This document shows positions 43,522 to 52,315 of a stretch of 64,000 nucleotides of DNA, piece after piece (the first letter of the stretch is position 1; each line of letters opens with the position of its first letter). Made by a program: the position numbers and the translations under genes. Below the pieces are notes generated by a model. The model worked only from the letters and a program-made list of their open reading frames with translations, was not told the origin of the DNA and did not search any database. The stretch comes from Magnetospirillum sp. WYHS-4 (GTDB lineage: Bacteria; Pseudomonadota; Alphaproteobacteria; Rhodospirillales; GLO-3): contig JAMOBD010000009.1 of NCBI GenBank assembly GCA_039908345.1, positions 1 to 64,000 of the forward strand, given 5' to 3'.

Positions 43522-43671
43522 CTAACGTCCCATGGGAATTGCTACGACTTCCATCACGCCCCAGATGGTGTAGAGCACCGTCGGGAACAGGACGCCGAGC
43601 ACCAATAGCAGAATCGGATTATCAAGAACCTGCTGCATAAACGGCACAGGCTCCTGCGAATGGTCGGCCAT
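43522..43671 (-). CDS. 49-residue single-helix membrane peptide, first gene of the oxidase-like operon
   Basis: The minus-strand ATG at 43671 opens a 49-codon frame ending TAG at 43522. The product has a polar start (MADHSQEPVPFMQQVLDNP) and one TM helix (about residues 20-43, ILLLVLGVLFPTVLYTIWG) with a short tail. The AGGGAGG just upstream (43674-43680) is a good RBS. Subunit II starts 15 nt after it. By size and position it resembles the small IIa-type subunits of ba3 oxidases, though no sequence match can be claimed. Confidence 0.7.
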   Translation of the reverse strand: MADHSQEPVPFMQQVLDNPILLLVLGVLFPTVLYTIWGVMEVVAIPMGR

Positions 43672-44185
43672 AGCCTCCCTCCTCTTCTTTCACAACCTAA
43701 GAACCCCCCCCCGGTCGATCGCTCGCCGAGGCGGAAAACCCTCTTCTTCAGTAACCCGAACATCCACCATGCCCGGGGGGCATAGGGCCTTAACCTAAGT
43801 CAATTTTGGGCGCTTTTCCAGGATTTCGTCGAACAATTCACGGGACCGCCGGGTGAAATGCTACAGATTCGCATCGGCTGTCGGGGCGCCGGCCAAGGAA
43901 AGGAAGCATACCTTACTTTTTATTTATTCTAAGCAAAGATAATTCCAGCACTTGCGTCAAATGACTCGGGACGGTGTGTGATATGACGCATTTTTATCTT
44001 CGGTCGGTGGCGCTCGTCCACCAGGAATATCCAGGAATAGCTTGGAATACGGCCACTTTCTTGGACTTGGCCTGCCTCTTGCGGTCAGGAGTTCACGGAT
44101 GTCTCCGCCATGCCGGCGGGGAATGGATCCCTTCAGCCAACAAGGCGCCAAGACTGTGAGATGGATCGACACGATACGCAGGACA
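43672..44185. other. 514-bp divergent intergenic region
   Basis: This gap separates the minus-strand oxidase-like operon from the plus-strand SCO gene. It holds the Nnr-type box at 43790-43803, a long pyrimidine/C-rich stretch near 43700, and an AT-rich patch (43911-43940) that stands out against the GC-rich genome and may contain promoter elements for either side. Open frames in it look like noise. Confidence 0.6.
43790..43803. promoter_or_regulatory. Nnr-type box upstream of the oxidase-like operon
   Basis: TTAACCTAAGTCAA fits the TTAAC-N4-GTCAA pattern of Nnr boxes upstream of nitrite and NO reductase genes in alphaproteobacterial denitrifiers. It lies 119 bp from the start of the 49-aa gene. 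A good -10 at the class II spacing is not obvious here, so the exact promoter is unclear. Confidence 0.6.
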
Positions 44186-44749
44186 ATGCGGAAGGGAGGG
44201 GCGGCGACGGCCTTCGTCCTTCTTCTGGCCGGGGCGGCAGGTGCGCGCCTGCTGCCCGTTCCACCGGCCCCCGCTTTCGTCGATGCCTCTTTTCATCTGG
44301 TCGACTCCCAAGGGCGCAGCCACGTTCGGCAGGATTTCCTGGGCACCCCCTCCCTGATCCTCTTCGGCTATACCTCCTGCCCCGATGTCTGCCCTACCGG
44401 TCTCGGCCGCATGGCGGAAACCCTCGCCCGCCTTGATGCCGACGGCAATCGCCCGCGAGCCTTGTTCATCACCCTGGACCCGGAACGCGATGGGGCGGAG
44501 CGAATCGGAGACTACCTGGCCGCCTTCGATTCCCGCATCCAGGGATTGACCGGCAGTCCCGCCGAGGTGGCCCAGGCGGCCAAGGCCTTTCGGGTCTACC
44601 ACGCGAAAGTGGGCGGCGAGGACTACCGCATCGACCATACCGCGGCTATTTTCCTGGCGGGAGCGGACGGCCGTCTCCTGGCCTCCTTCGGGCCCGACGA
44701 TCCGCCCGAGGCGATGGCCACGGAGATCCGCCGCCGGCTCGCATCCTGA
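44186..44749 (+). CDS. SCO1/SenC-family copper chaperone
   Basis: A 187-aa thioredoxin-fold copper protein anchored by an N-terminal helix (residues 6-23). It has the CPDVC motif (Cys65, Cys69) and the ligand His151 ([12 protein letters not shown]). It should deliver copper to, or reduce, a CuA site. I prefer the ATG at 44186; a GTG at 44156 is an alternative. It is followed after 35 nt by the PCu(A)C gene, and the pair forms a copper-delivery unit divergent from the CuA-containing complex. Confidence 0.92.
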   Translation: MRKGGAATAFVLLLAGAAGARLLPVPPAPAFVDASFHLVDSQGRSHVRQDFLGTPSLILFGYTSCPDVCPTGLGRMAETLARLDADGNRPRALFITLDPERDGAERIGDYLAAFDSRIQGLTGSPAEVAQAAKAFRVYHAKVGGEDYRIDHTAAIFLAGADGRLLASFGPDDPPEAMATEIRRRLAS

Positions 44750-44784
44750 TACCCATTCATGCAGACCCCTAGGAGAATATCGCG

Positions 44785-45261
44785 ATGACCCCTTTCCGCA
44801 CCGCTCTGCTGGCCGCCGCCTTTGCGACCCTCGCGCTGCCCGCTCTCGCCGGCTCGATCACGGTGGAGGAGCCCTGGGCCCGAGCCTCGGCGGGCATGGC
44901 CAAGGCCGGCGCCGCCTTCCTGACGCTCCGCAACGACGGCGACGCGCCGGACCGCCTGGTAGGCGCCAAGTCCGACGCCAGCGCCAAGGTCGAGCTGCAT
45001 ACCCACAAGAACGTGGACGGCGTGATGATGATGCGTCCGGTCGAGGCCATCTTGGTGCCGGGCAAGGGTTCCGCCATGCTCAAGCCGGGCGGCGACCACG
45101 TGATGTTCATGGGGCTGAACAAGCCCCTGGTGGAGGGGCAGAGCGTTTCCGTCACCCTGGTTTTCGAGAAGGCCGGCGAGGTCAAGGTCGCCATCCCCGT
45201 CAAGGCGGCCGGCGCCATGGGGGCCATGCCCAAGGGGGCCATGGACCACTCCAAGCACTGA
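44785..45261 (+). CDS. PCu(A)C-type periplasmic copper chaperone
   Basis: A 158-aa protein with a signal peptide (residues 1-22) and the family's copper site H-X10-M-X21-H-X-M, here His72, Met83, His105 and Met107. PCu(A)C works with SCO proteins to load copper into CuA and CuB centres. An AGGAG RBS precedes the ATG. The tail contains Met and His residues ([14 protein letters not shown]) that may add metal binding. A strong terminator follows. Confidence 0.95.
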   Translation: MTPFRTALLAAAFATLALPALAGSITVEEPWARASAGMAKAGAAFLTLRNDGDAPDRLVGAKSDASAKVELHTHKNVDGVMMMRPVEAILVPGKGSAMLKPGGDHVMFMGLNKPLVEGQSVSVTLVFEKAGEVKVAIPVKAAGAMGAMPKGAMDHSKH

Positions 45262-45318
45262 GGCTTTCGCGACCGGTTCCATCCAACGACCGACACCTTC
45301 CTCGTTGGATTCGCCTGA

Positions 45319-45351
45319 GGGGAGGCACTTCGGTGCCTCCCCTATTTTTTT
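45319..45351 (+). terminator. Rho-independent terminator after the copper-chaperone genes
   Basis: GGGGAGGCAC (45319-45328), a TTCG tetraloop and GTGCCTCCCC (45333-45342) form a perfect 10-bp stem followed by TA and a run of eight T. It ends the SCO-PCu(A)C transcript. Confidence 0.92.
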
Positions 45352-45423
45352 CGTCCGCGCGGAACCGCCTTCGATGTTCTTCGTTTTTGCATCGCACCCG
45401 GAATTCGGGCTACAAAGGCGGGC

Positions 45424-47577
45424 ATGAAGCAGATCATCCAGAGCGCCCGCACGGGCAAGCTGGCCCTCCGCCAGGTTCCCGACCCCAAGGTCAAGGGCGG
45501 GCACCTCCTGGTGCGCACGCGGGCTTCCCTGATTTCCGCCGGCACCGAGCGCATGGTCGTCGAATTTGCCCGCAAGTCCCTGGTCGGCAAGGCCCAGGCG
45601 CGGCCCGACCTGGTGCGCAAGGTGCTCGACAAGGCCAAGCGCGACGGCATCGCCGCCACCTTGAAGGCGGTGCTCGCCCGCTTGGACGAACCCTTGCCGC
45701 TCGGCTATTCGGCGGCCGGCGAGGTGGTGGCGGTGGGCGCCGGACTGGAAGGTGTCTTCCGGGTCGGCGACCGGGTGGCCGTCGCCGGCGCCGGGCTCGC
45801 CAACCATGCCGAACTGAACGTGGTGCCGCGCAACCTGGCGACTCGCATTCCCGCCGGCGTCGCCTACGAGGAAGCCTGTTTCGGCACCCTGGGCGCCATC
45901 GCGCTGCATTCGGTGCGCAACCTGGAAGCCGGACTGGGCGACGTGGTGGCCGTGATCGGCGTCGGGCTGCTGGGGCAGTTGGCGGTGCAGTTCCTGGCCC
46001 TGCAGGGCTGCCGGGCGGTGGTTCTCGACTACAACCCGGATCGTCTGGCCCTCGCCAAGCGGCTGGGGGCGGAAGCGGGCCTCGCCCTGAACGAGCCGGG
46101 CCTGGAGGAAGCCGTCCGCGGCCTGACCGGCGGCCTGGGCTGCGACCGGGTGCTGATCGCCGCCGCCACCGAATCCTCCGAACCCTTCGAGGTTGCCGCC
46201 CTCGTGGCCCGCGACCGCGCCAAGGTCGCCATGGTCGGCATGACCGGTACCGCCTTCCCTTACGCCGCCTTCATGAAGAAGGAACTCAGCCTGGTGGTCT
46301 CGCGCTCCTACGGGCCGGGCCGCTACGATCCGGACTACGAGGGCCGGGGCGTCAAGTATCCGGAAGGATGGGTGCGTTGGACCGAGACCGAGAACCTGGC
46401 GGAAACGGTCCGCCTGATGGCCGGCCCGGCGGGCCGGCGCCTCGACGTGGGAGCGCTGACCACCCACACCTATGCCCTGGACGAGGCGGAAGCCGCCTAC
46501 GCCCTGGTCACCGAGGGCAAGGAGCCCCACCTGGGCGTGGTGCTCGCCTATGCCGGCGAGCCCCCCCGTCCCGCCATCGCCAGGCCTGCCTCCGCCAGGC
46601 CGGTCCTGCCGGCCGGGCGCTGTGTGCTGGGGGTGATCGGGGCCGGCAACTTCGCGCGCACCGTGCTGCTGCCCGAACTGAAGCGCCTGCCGGGCGTGGA
46701 ATTGCACACCCTGGCGACCCAGCGGGGCGCCACTTCCGATCACGGCCGGCAAACCTTCGGATTCCGCCATGGGGTGGCCGACGAGGCGGAAGTCCTGGAC
46801 AATCCCGAAATCAATGCGGTGCTGATCGCCACCCGCCACGACAGCCACGCGGCGCTGACCGCCCGGGCCCTGGCGGCCGGAAAGAACGTGCTGGTGGAAA
46901 AGCCCCTCGCCCTCAGCCTGGAGGAAGTCAACCGGGTGGCCGAGGCGCGCAACGGCTCCGCCGCCTTCTTCCAGGTCGGGTTCAACCGCCGCTTCGCACC
47001 CCTGGCCGTGAAGATGCGCGATGGGCTGGCGAAGGCCTCCGGGCCCAAGTTCCTGACCATCCGGGTCAACGCCGGCCATGTGCCGCCGGAAAGCTGGGTC
47101 CATGCCGACGAGGGCGGCGGCCGCGTACTGGGCGAGGTCTGCCACTTCGTCGACTTGGCCCGCTTCTTCGTCGGGGTGCCGATCGTTTCCGTGCAGGCCG
47201 ACGCCGCCCAGGCAATTCGGGGCGGGGCGGACGACGTGGCGGCGACCCTGCGCTTCGCCGACGGCAGCTTGGCGACGCTGGCCTACACGGGTCTGGGCGA
47301 TTCCGCCTACAGCAAGGAACGCTACGAGGCCTTCGCCGGCGGAGCCGTGCTGGCGCTGGACAATTTCCGCAGCCTCAGGGTCACCGAAAACGGCCGCAGC
47401 CACGTCGGCAAGGCCCAGGTGCAGGACAAGGGCTTCCAGGGATCGCTGGCCGCCTTCGTCAAGGCGGTGGCCGAAGGCGGGGCCGCCCCCATCGACGAGG
47501 CCGAACTTGTCGAAACCGCCACCGCCACCGTGCTGGTCATGGAATCCTTGAGGCGCGGCGAACGCATGGATATGTAG
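45424..47577 (+). CDS. Two-domain oxidoreductase (Zn-dependent dehydrogenase-like + Gfo/Idh/MocA)
   Basis: A 717-aa fusion. Residues 1-375 form a medium-chain dehydrogenase with a NAD-binding motif [19 protein letters not shown], but without the usual catalytic zinc Cys/His set. Residues about 400-717 form a Gfo/Idh/MocA domain with [16 protein letters not shown] and [11 protein letters not shown]. Such fusions are found in capsule and LPS sugar clusters; the substrate is unknown. It precedes gmhA by 6 nt, so it is probably part of a surface-polysaccharide or heptose operon. Confidence 0.9.
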   Translation: MKQIIQSARTGKLALRQVPDPKVKGGHLLVRTRASLISAGTERMVVEFARKSLVGKAQARPDLVRKVLDKAKRDGIAATLKAVLARLDEPLPLGYSAAGEVVAVGAGLEGVFRVGDRVAVAGAGLANHAELNVVPRNLATRIPAGVAYEEACFGTLGAIALHSVRNLEAGLGDVVAVIGVGLLGQLAVQFLALQGCRAVVLDYNPDRLALAKRLGAEAGLALNEPGLEEAVRGLTGGLGCDRVLIAAATESSEPFEVAALVARDRAKVAMVGMTGTAFPYAAFMKKELSLVVSRSYGPGRYDPDYEGRGVKYPEGWVRWTETENLAETVRLMAGPAGRRLDVGALTTHTYALDEAEAAYALVTEGKEPHLGVVLAYAGEPPRPAIARPASARPVLPAGRCVLGVIGAGNFARTVLLPELKRLPGVELHTLATQRGATSDHGRQTFGFRHGVADEAEVLDNPEINAVLIATRHDSHAALTARALAAGKNVLVEKPLALSLEEVNRVAEARNGSAAFFQVGFNRRFAPLAVKMRDGLAKASGPKFLTIRVNAGHVPPESWVHADEGGGRVLGEVCHFVDLARFFVGVPIVSVQADAAQAIRGGADDVAATLRFADGSLATLAYTGLGDSAYSKERYEAFAGGAVLALDNFRSLRVTENGRSHVGKAQVQDKGFQGSLAAFVKAVAEGGAAPIDEAELVETATATVLVMESLRRGERMDM

Positions 47578-47583
47578 GAAGAG

Positions 47584-48162
47584 ATGGACCTCAACAAGTT
47601 CTTCGCATCCGAACTGGCCCAGCACCGGGCGGCCGTCGAGGCCGTGCAGGGGAGCCTCCGCGAACCCTTCGTCCGCTTGGTCGGGGTCTGTGCCGCCGCC
47701 ATCCGTTCGGGCCGCAAGATCCTGTTCTTCGGCAACGGAGGCAGTGCCGCCGACGCCCAGCACCTGGCGACGGAACTGACGGTGCGCTACAAGAAGGACC
47801 GCGCCCCCATCGCCGCCCTGGCGCTGACCACCGACACATCCACCCTGACCGCCGCCGGCAACGACTTCGGCTTCCAGGACCTGTTCGCCCGCCAGGTGCA
47901 TGCCCTGGGGCAGGCCGGCGACGTGGCCATCGGCATTTCCACCTCGGGCCGCAGCGAGAACGTCAACCGGGCGCTGAACACCGCCCGCAACCTGGGCCTG
48001 ACGGCGGCCGCCCTGGGCGGGCGCGACGGCGGCCCCATGAAGGACATCGCCGACCCCATCCTGATCGTGCCGTCCGACGACACGGCACGCATCCAGGAAA
48101 TGCACATCCTGATCGGCCATATGCTCTGCGGGGCGCTGGAAAAGGAGCTGGGGCTGCTGTGA
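47584..48162 (+). CDS. gmhA: D-sedoheptulose 7-phosphate isomerase
   Basis: First enzyme of ADP-heptose synthesis for the LPS inner core. The 192-aa SIS-domain protein has [20 protein letters not shown], the [10 protein letters not shown] motif and the [11 protein letters not shown] active-site segment with Glu and His. The stop overlaps the GTG start of hldE. Confidence 0.95.
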   Translation: MDLNKFFASELAQHRAAVEAVQGSLREPFVRLVGVCAAAIRSGRKILFFGNGGSAADAQHLATELTVRYKKDRAPIAALALTTDTSTLTAAGNDFGFQDLFARQVHALGQAGDVAIGISTSGRSENVNRALNTARNLGLTAAALGGRDGGPMKDIADPILIVPSDDTARIQEMHILIGHMLCGALEKELGLL

Positions 48163-49616
48163 CCGATCTCGTTCCCCTCGTCGCCGTTCTGGACCGGGCC
48201 CGGGTGCTTTGCATCGGCGACGTGATGCTGGACCGTTTCGTTTACGGCGAGGTGGAGCGCATCTCGCCCGAGGCCCCCATCCCGGTGCTGCAGGTAGCGC
48301 GCGAGACCGCCATGCTGGGCGGCGCGGGCAACGTGGTGCGTAACCTGACATCGCTGGGCGCCTCGGTGCGTTTCGTCGCCGCCGTCGGCGACGACGGGGC
48401 CGGCGCCGACATCGACCGCCTGCTGGCCGATCAGGCGACGGCAAAAGCCACCCTGGTGGCCGTGGCGGGGCGCCGCACCGCCATCAAGACCCGCTTCATC
48501 GCCGGTTCGCAGCAGTTGCTGCGCGCCGACCGCGAGACCAAGGCGCCCTTGTCCGAGGACGCCCGCAGCCAAGTGATCGAGGCCGCCCGCGAGGCGCTGC
48601 CCGAAGTCGCGGTGGTAGTGCTTTCCGACTACGGCAAGGGCGTGCTGGAAGCCGGCATGGCGGCCGAACTGATCGCGCTGGCCCGGGCGGCCGGCAAGCC
48701 GGTGATCGTCGATCCCAAGGGCAGCGACTACGAACGCTACCGGGGGGCCGGCCTGCTCACCCCCAATCGCAAGGAATTGCACGAGGCGACCCGCATGCCG
48801 GTGGACGGTCCGGACCGGATCGCCGCCGCCGCCCAATCCCTGATCGCCGCCCACGGCGTGGACGCGGTGCTGGCCACCTTGGGCGCCGACGGCATGATGC
48901 TGGTGCGCGCCGATGGCCGGCGGACCGCCCTTTCCGCCGAAGCCCGCGAGGTGTTCGACGTCTCCGGGGCAGGCGATACGGTGGTCGCCACCCTGGCCGC
49001 CGCCCTGGCTTCGGGCGCCGACCTGGAACAGGCCGCGGCCCTGGCCAACGTGGCGGCGGGCATCGTGGTCGGCAAGGTGGGCACCGCCACCTGCTACCCG
49101 GACGAGGTCACCGCCGCCCTGCACCACCGCGACATCTCGGATGCCGAAATCAAGGTGCTGTCCCTGGAACAGGCGCTGCAGCGCCGGGAAGCCTGGCGCG
49201 GCCAGGGCCTCAAGGTGGGCTTCACCAACGGCTGCTTCGACCTGTTGCACGCCGGCCACGTGGCCCTGCTGGCCCAGGCGAGGGCCAATTGCGACCGCCT
49301 GATCGTCGGCCTGAACGCCGACGATTCGGTCAGGCGCCTGAACAAGGGCCCGGAACGGCCGATCAACGGCGAGATGGCGCGCGCCGTCGTTCTCGCCTCC
49401 CTGGGCAGCGTCGACGCGGTGGTGCTGTTCGGCGAGGATACGCCGCTGAAGCTGATCGAGATCCTGAAGCCCGACCTGCTGGTCAAGGGCTCCGACTACA
49501 CCCTCGATACCGTGGTGGGGGCGGAGATCGTCCAGTCCCACGGCGGGCGCGTCCTGCTGGCCGACCTCAAGCCCGGCTTCAGCACCACCGGCATCGTCGC
49601 CAGGCTGAGCCAGTAG
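48159..49616 (+). CDS. hldE: Bifunctional heptose 7-phosphate kinase/heptose 1-phosphate adenylyltransferase
   Basis: The 485-aa enzyme phosphorylates and then adenylylates heptose for LPS core assembly. The N-terminal kinase (PfkB fold, about 1-320) has [10 protein letters not shown] and the anion-hole motif SGAGDT near residue 269. The C-terminal nucleotidyltransferase (about 345-485) has [13 protein letters not shown] with the HxGH signature. It starts at a GTG that overlaps the gmhA stop (GTGA). Length is normal for the fused enzyme. Confidence 0.95.
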   Translation: MTDLVPLVAVLDRARVLCIGDVMLDRFVYGEVERISPEAPIPVLQVARETAMLGGAGNVVRNLTSLGASVRFVAAVGDDGAGADIDRLLADQATAKATLVAVAGRRTAIKTRFIAGSQQLLRADRETKAPLSEDARSQVIEAAREALPEVAVVVLSDYGKGVLEAGMAAELIALARAAGKPVIVDPKGSDYERYRGAGLLTPNRKELHEATRMPVDGPDRIAAAAQSLIAAHGVDAVLATLGADGMMLVRADGRRTALSAEAREVFDVSGAGDTVVATLAAALASGADLEQAAALANVAAGIVVGKVGTATCYPDEVTAALHHRDISDAEIKVLSLEQALQRREAWRGQGLKVGFTNGCFDLLHAGHVALLAQARANCDRLIVGLNADDSVRRLNKGPERPINGEMARAVVLASLGSVDAVVLFGEDTPLKLIEILKPDLLVKGSDYTLDTVVGAEIVQSHGGRVLLADLKPGFSTTGIVARLSQ

Positions 49617-49628
49617 ACGCAAGAAGAG

Positions 49629-50195
49629 ATGGACCACCTATCCTACGCCCTCGCCTGGCTGAGTTTCGGGGCCGGCCATTCCTGGCTGGCTTCCCAGGCG
49701 CCGAAGCGGCGGCTCGCGCCCTGGCTCGGCCGGGGCTACCGGCTGGCCTACAACGCCTTCGCCGCTTGTCATGTCGTCGCCGTCGTCGCCTTCGGATATT
49801 GGCTGTTCGCGGCGCCGGCCCGCTTCGCCAATCCCTTCTGGCCTTTGGCCTTGGCCGGGCTGGCGGTGGTGGGGTTCGGCCTGAAGGACTACGACCTGGG
49901 ACGGCTGCTGGGCACCTTCCAGTTGCGCCATCCGGACGCCCCCGAGGACGAGCCCCTCAGCCGCGACGGCTTGCACCGTTATGTCCGCCATCCCCTCTAT
50001 GCCGGCAGCTTCCTCGTTCTCTGGGGCAAGGCGGCAGACGAGTTCGAACTGGCGACCGCCGTCTGGGCCAGCCTCTACCTGCTCATCGGCGCCGCCTGCG
50101 AGGAAAGGCGCCTGCTGGCCCGCTACGGCCAGGCCTACGCCGACTACCGCCGCCGGGTACCGGCCTTCGTTCCCTGGAAGGGGCGGGCATGGTGA
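49629..50195 (+). CDS. Methyltransferase-like (ICMT/NnrU-type) membrane protein
   Basis: A 188-aa integral membrane protein with four to five TM helices and a C-terminal signature, RDGLHRYVRHPLYAGSFLVLWG followed by EERRLLARYGQAYADYRRRV, typical of isoprenylcysteine carboxyl methyltransferase-like and NnrU-like proteins. The substrate is unknown. It follows hldE by 12 nt and its stop overlaps the MFS start. Confidence 0.85.
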   Translation: MDHLSYALAWLSFGAGHSWLASQAPKRRLAPWLGRGYRLAYNAFAACHVVAVVAFGYWLFAAPARFANPFWPLALAGLAVVGFGLKDYDLGRLLGTFQLRHPDAPEDEPLSRDGLHRYVRHPLYAGSFLVLWGKAADEFELATAVWASLYLLIGAACEERRLLARYGQAYADYRRRVPAFVPWKGRAW

Positions 50196-51355
50196 CCGCT
50201 TCCCTTCCCTTGGCCGCCCTTCTCACGGCCCTGGTGTCCTTCGGGCCCCTGTCCACCGACATGTACCTGCCGGCCCTGCCGGCCATGACCGGGGACCTGG
50301 GTACCGGCGTGGCCGAGGTGCAGCTCACCCTCAGCCTGTTCGTCGCCGGCTTCGCGCTCGCCCAGTTGTTGGTCGGGCCCCTGTCGGACCGCTTCGGGCG
50401 GCGGCCGGTGCTGATGGGCGGCCTGACCCTCTATGTCCTCGCGGGGCTGGCCTGCATGCTGGCGCCTAGCGTCGAGACGCTGACCGCCGCCCGCTTCGTC
50501 CAGGCCCTGGGCGCCTGCACCGGATCGGTGCTGGGGCGGGCCGTGGTGCGCGACTTGCACGAGCCCGACCAGGCGGCCCGGCTGCTCGCCTACATGGGGG
50601 CCGCCATGGCTCTGGCCCCCATGGTGGCGCCCCTGCTGGGCGGCTTTCTGACGGTCCGATGGGGTTGGCGGTCGATTTTCGGCGCCCTGGTCCTCATCGG
50701 CGCCGTCCTGCTGGCCCTGGTCGCCCGCCGCCTGCCCGAGACCAACGCCCATCCGGACGCCTTGGCCTTGCGGCCCGGACGCATGCTGGCCAACTACGCC
50801 GGCCTGCTCCGCCACCGGGTCTACGTCGGACACCTCTTGACCGTCGCCTTCGGCTTCGCCGGGCTGTTCGCCTTCATCTCCGGCTCATCTTTCGTGCTGA
50901 TCGGCGACTTCGGGGTCGATCCCCAGGATTTCGGCTTCGCCTTCGGCCTGGTGGTAGCCGGCTACGGCCTGGGCAGCCTGGCCTCGGGCCGGCTGGTACG
51001 GCGTCTGGGAATCGCCCGGCTGATTCCGCTGGGCTGCTCGACCAGCCTGGCGGGCGCGCTGGCCCTGCTGGCCCTGGCAGGCGTCCATCAGGTCGCCGCC
51101 GTGGTCGGCCCCATGGCGATCTTCGCCGCCGGCACCGGGCTCCTGCTGCCCAACGCCCTGGCCGGTGCCATCGGGCCCTTCCCCCGCATGGCGGGCGCCG
51201 CCGCCCTGGTGGGCTTCGTCCAGATGGGGACGGCCGCCCTGGCGGGGGTGGCGGTCGGGCAGTGGCACGACGGCACGGCCCTGCCCATGGCCTCGGTCAT
51301 CGCGACCACGGCGACGGCCGCCTTGGCGGCCCACTTCGCCGTGGCCCGGCGATGA
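50189..51355 (+). CDS. Bcr/CflA-family drug efflux MFS transporter
   Basis: A 388-aa, 12-TM major facilitator. The first helix carries the family motif STDMYLPALPAM, followed by GPLSDRFGRRPVLMGGL (MFS motif A) and LGACTGSVLGRAVVRDL (motif C region). Members expel drugs such as bicyclomycin. The ATG at 50189 overlaps the previous gene; a GTG one codon later is possible. It ends 4 nt from a convergent gene. Confidence 0.93.
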   Translation: MVTASLPLAALLTALVSFGPLSTDMYLPALPAMTGDLGTGVAEVQLTLSLFVAGFALAQLLVGPLSDRFGRRPVLMGGLTLYVLAGLACMLAPSVETLTAARFVQALGACTGSVLGRAVVRDLHEPDQAARLLAYMGAAMALAPMVAPLLGGFLTVRWGWRSIFGALVLIGAVLLALVARRLPETNAHPDALALRPGRMLANYAGLLRHRVYVGHLLTVAFGFAGLFAFISGSSFVLIGDFGVDPQDFGFAFGLVVAGYGLGSLASGRLVRRLGIARLIPLGCSTSLAGALALLALAGVHQVAAVVGPMAIFAAGTGLLLPNALAGAIGPFPRMAGAAALVGFVQMGTAALAGVAVGQWHDGTALPMASVIATTATAALAAHFAVARR

Positions 51356-51359
51356 TGGC

Positions 51360-51548
51360 CTACTTGGTCTTGCAGGTCTTGATGCCGAAGGGCAGGTAGG
51401 CGGGGCACCAGCCGATGAGGGCGGTGAGCAGCGGCACGACGCCGATATAGCCCCATACCGGCAGCACGCCGACGATGGTCAGGTTGATGAGCACCGCGCC
51501 GATCAGGATGCGCAGGATGCGGTCGATGTTGCCGATGTTCTGGTACAT
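51360..51548 (-). CDS. DUF2892 small membrane protein
   Basis: A 62-aa protein with two hydrophobic helices and the DUF2892 pattern NIGNIDRILRILIGAVLI then ALIGWCPAYLPFGIKTC. The two cysteines resemble the YgaP-type rhodanese-associated membrane domain. Start set at the ATG at 51548. It is directly downstream of a Crp-type regulator on the same strand, which probably controls it. Confidence 0.88.
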   Translation of the reverse strand: MYQNIGNIDRILRILIGAVLINLTIVGVLPVWGYIGVVPLLTALIGWCPAYLPFGIKTCKTK

Positions 51549-51616
51549 GGGGGGACGCTCCGTCGAAAAGTGGTTACGGCGCCATTCCACCACGAAGCGG
51601 CGCCCCCGTCGGTGAC

Positions 51617-52273
51617 CTAGTCACCGACCGCCGCCAGGGCCCGCAACGCCGGAAGGTCCAACAGGTCGATGCGCCCGCGTTGCAGGGCCACCCAGCCGCG
51701 CCTTTCGAAGTCCTTCAACTGGCGGCTGACCACTTCGCGGGCGGTGCCCAGTTCGGCGGCGATTTCCTGGTGGGTGGCGGCGATGGCGCCGCCGCGGCCG
51801 GCCAGCCAGGCCGCCAGGCGGGCGTCGACGCGGCGGAAGGCGACCTCCTCGATCAGGGCAAGGAGGTCCGAAAGCCGCGTGGCGTAGGCGGAAAAGACGA
51901 ATTCGCGGAAGGCCGGGGACCCGTCGACCAGGGAACGGAAGGCTTGGCGCGGCAGGACCAGGGCCTTGACCTCGCCTTCGGCCACCGCTTCCGCCGAATA
52001 GTCCTCCCCGGCCAGCAGGCAGTTGGTGGTCAGCACGCAGGATTGGCCGCTTTCCACCCGGTAGAGGACGATTTCGCGGCCGTTCTCGGCGGTCTTCTGG
52101 ACTCGCACCGAGCCCTCCAGCACCAACAGGTAGCTGGTGCATTCCGCCCCGTCCCGGAAGACCACGGTGCCGGCCGGCAGGGTAACCACATGAGCGCTTT
52201 CACCCAGCAGCCGGGCCGCTTCGGCGTCGAGGAAGGCATGGCGGGGAAAAGCGGCCAGAAGGTCGGACGACAT
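51617..52273 (-). CDS. Crp/Fnr-family transcriptional regulator
   Basis: A 218-aa regulator with an N-terminal cNMP-like sensor fold (LPAGTVVFRDGAECTSYLLV) and a C-terminal winged helix (THQEIAAELGTAREVVSRQL). It lacks the Fnr N-terminal cysteine cluster; single cysteines occur at AECTSY, QSCVL and TNCLL. The recognition helix TAREVVSRQL resembles regulators that respond to sulfide or redox rather than cAMP. The neighbouring DUF2892 gene fits such a sulfur-related unit. Effector unknown. Confidence 0.9.
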   Translation of the reverse strand: MSSDLLAAFPRHAFLDAEAARLLGESAHVVTLPAGTVVFRDGAECTSYLLVLEGSVRVQKTAENGREIVLYRVESGQSCVLTTNCLLAGEDYSAEAVAEGEVKALVLPRQAFRSLVDGSPAFREFVFSAYATRLSDLLALIEEVAFRRVDARLAAWLAGRGGAIAATHQEIAAELGTAREVVSRQLKDFERRGWVALQRGRIDLLDLPALRALAAVGD

Positions 52274-52315
52274 GGCGCCATCCTGCAGCAGGTTCTTCGG
52301 GCCGGCTAGTTGGGA

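Noticed and set aside
44623-48444. Minus-strand frame of 1273 codons
   Set aside because: It lies antisense to four well-supported genes and a terminator and has no recognisable domain.
45333-49616. Single plus-strand frame of 1427 codons ending in the hldE sequence
   Set aside because: Only the last part (from the GTG at 48159) is real hldE; the rest is out of frame with the oxidoreductase and gmhA genes.
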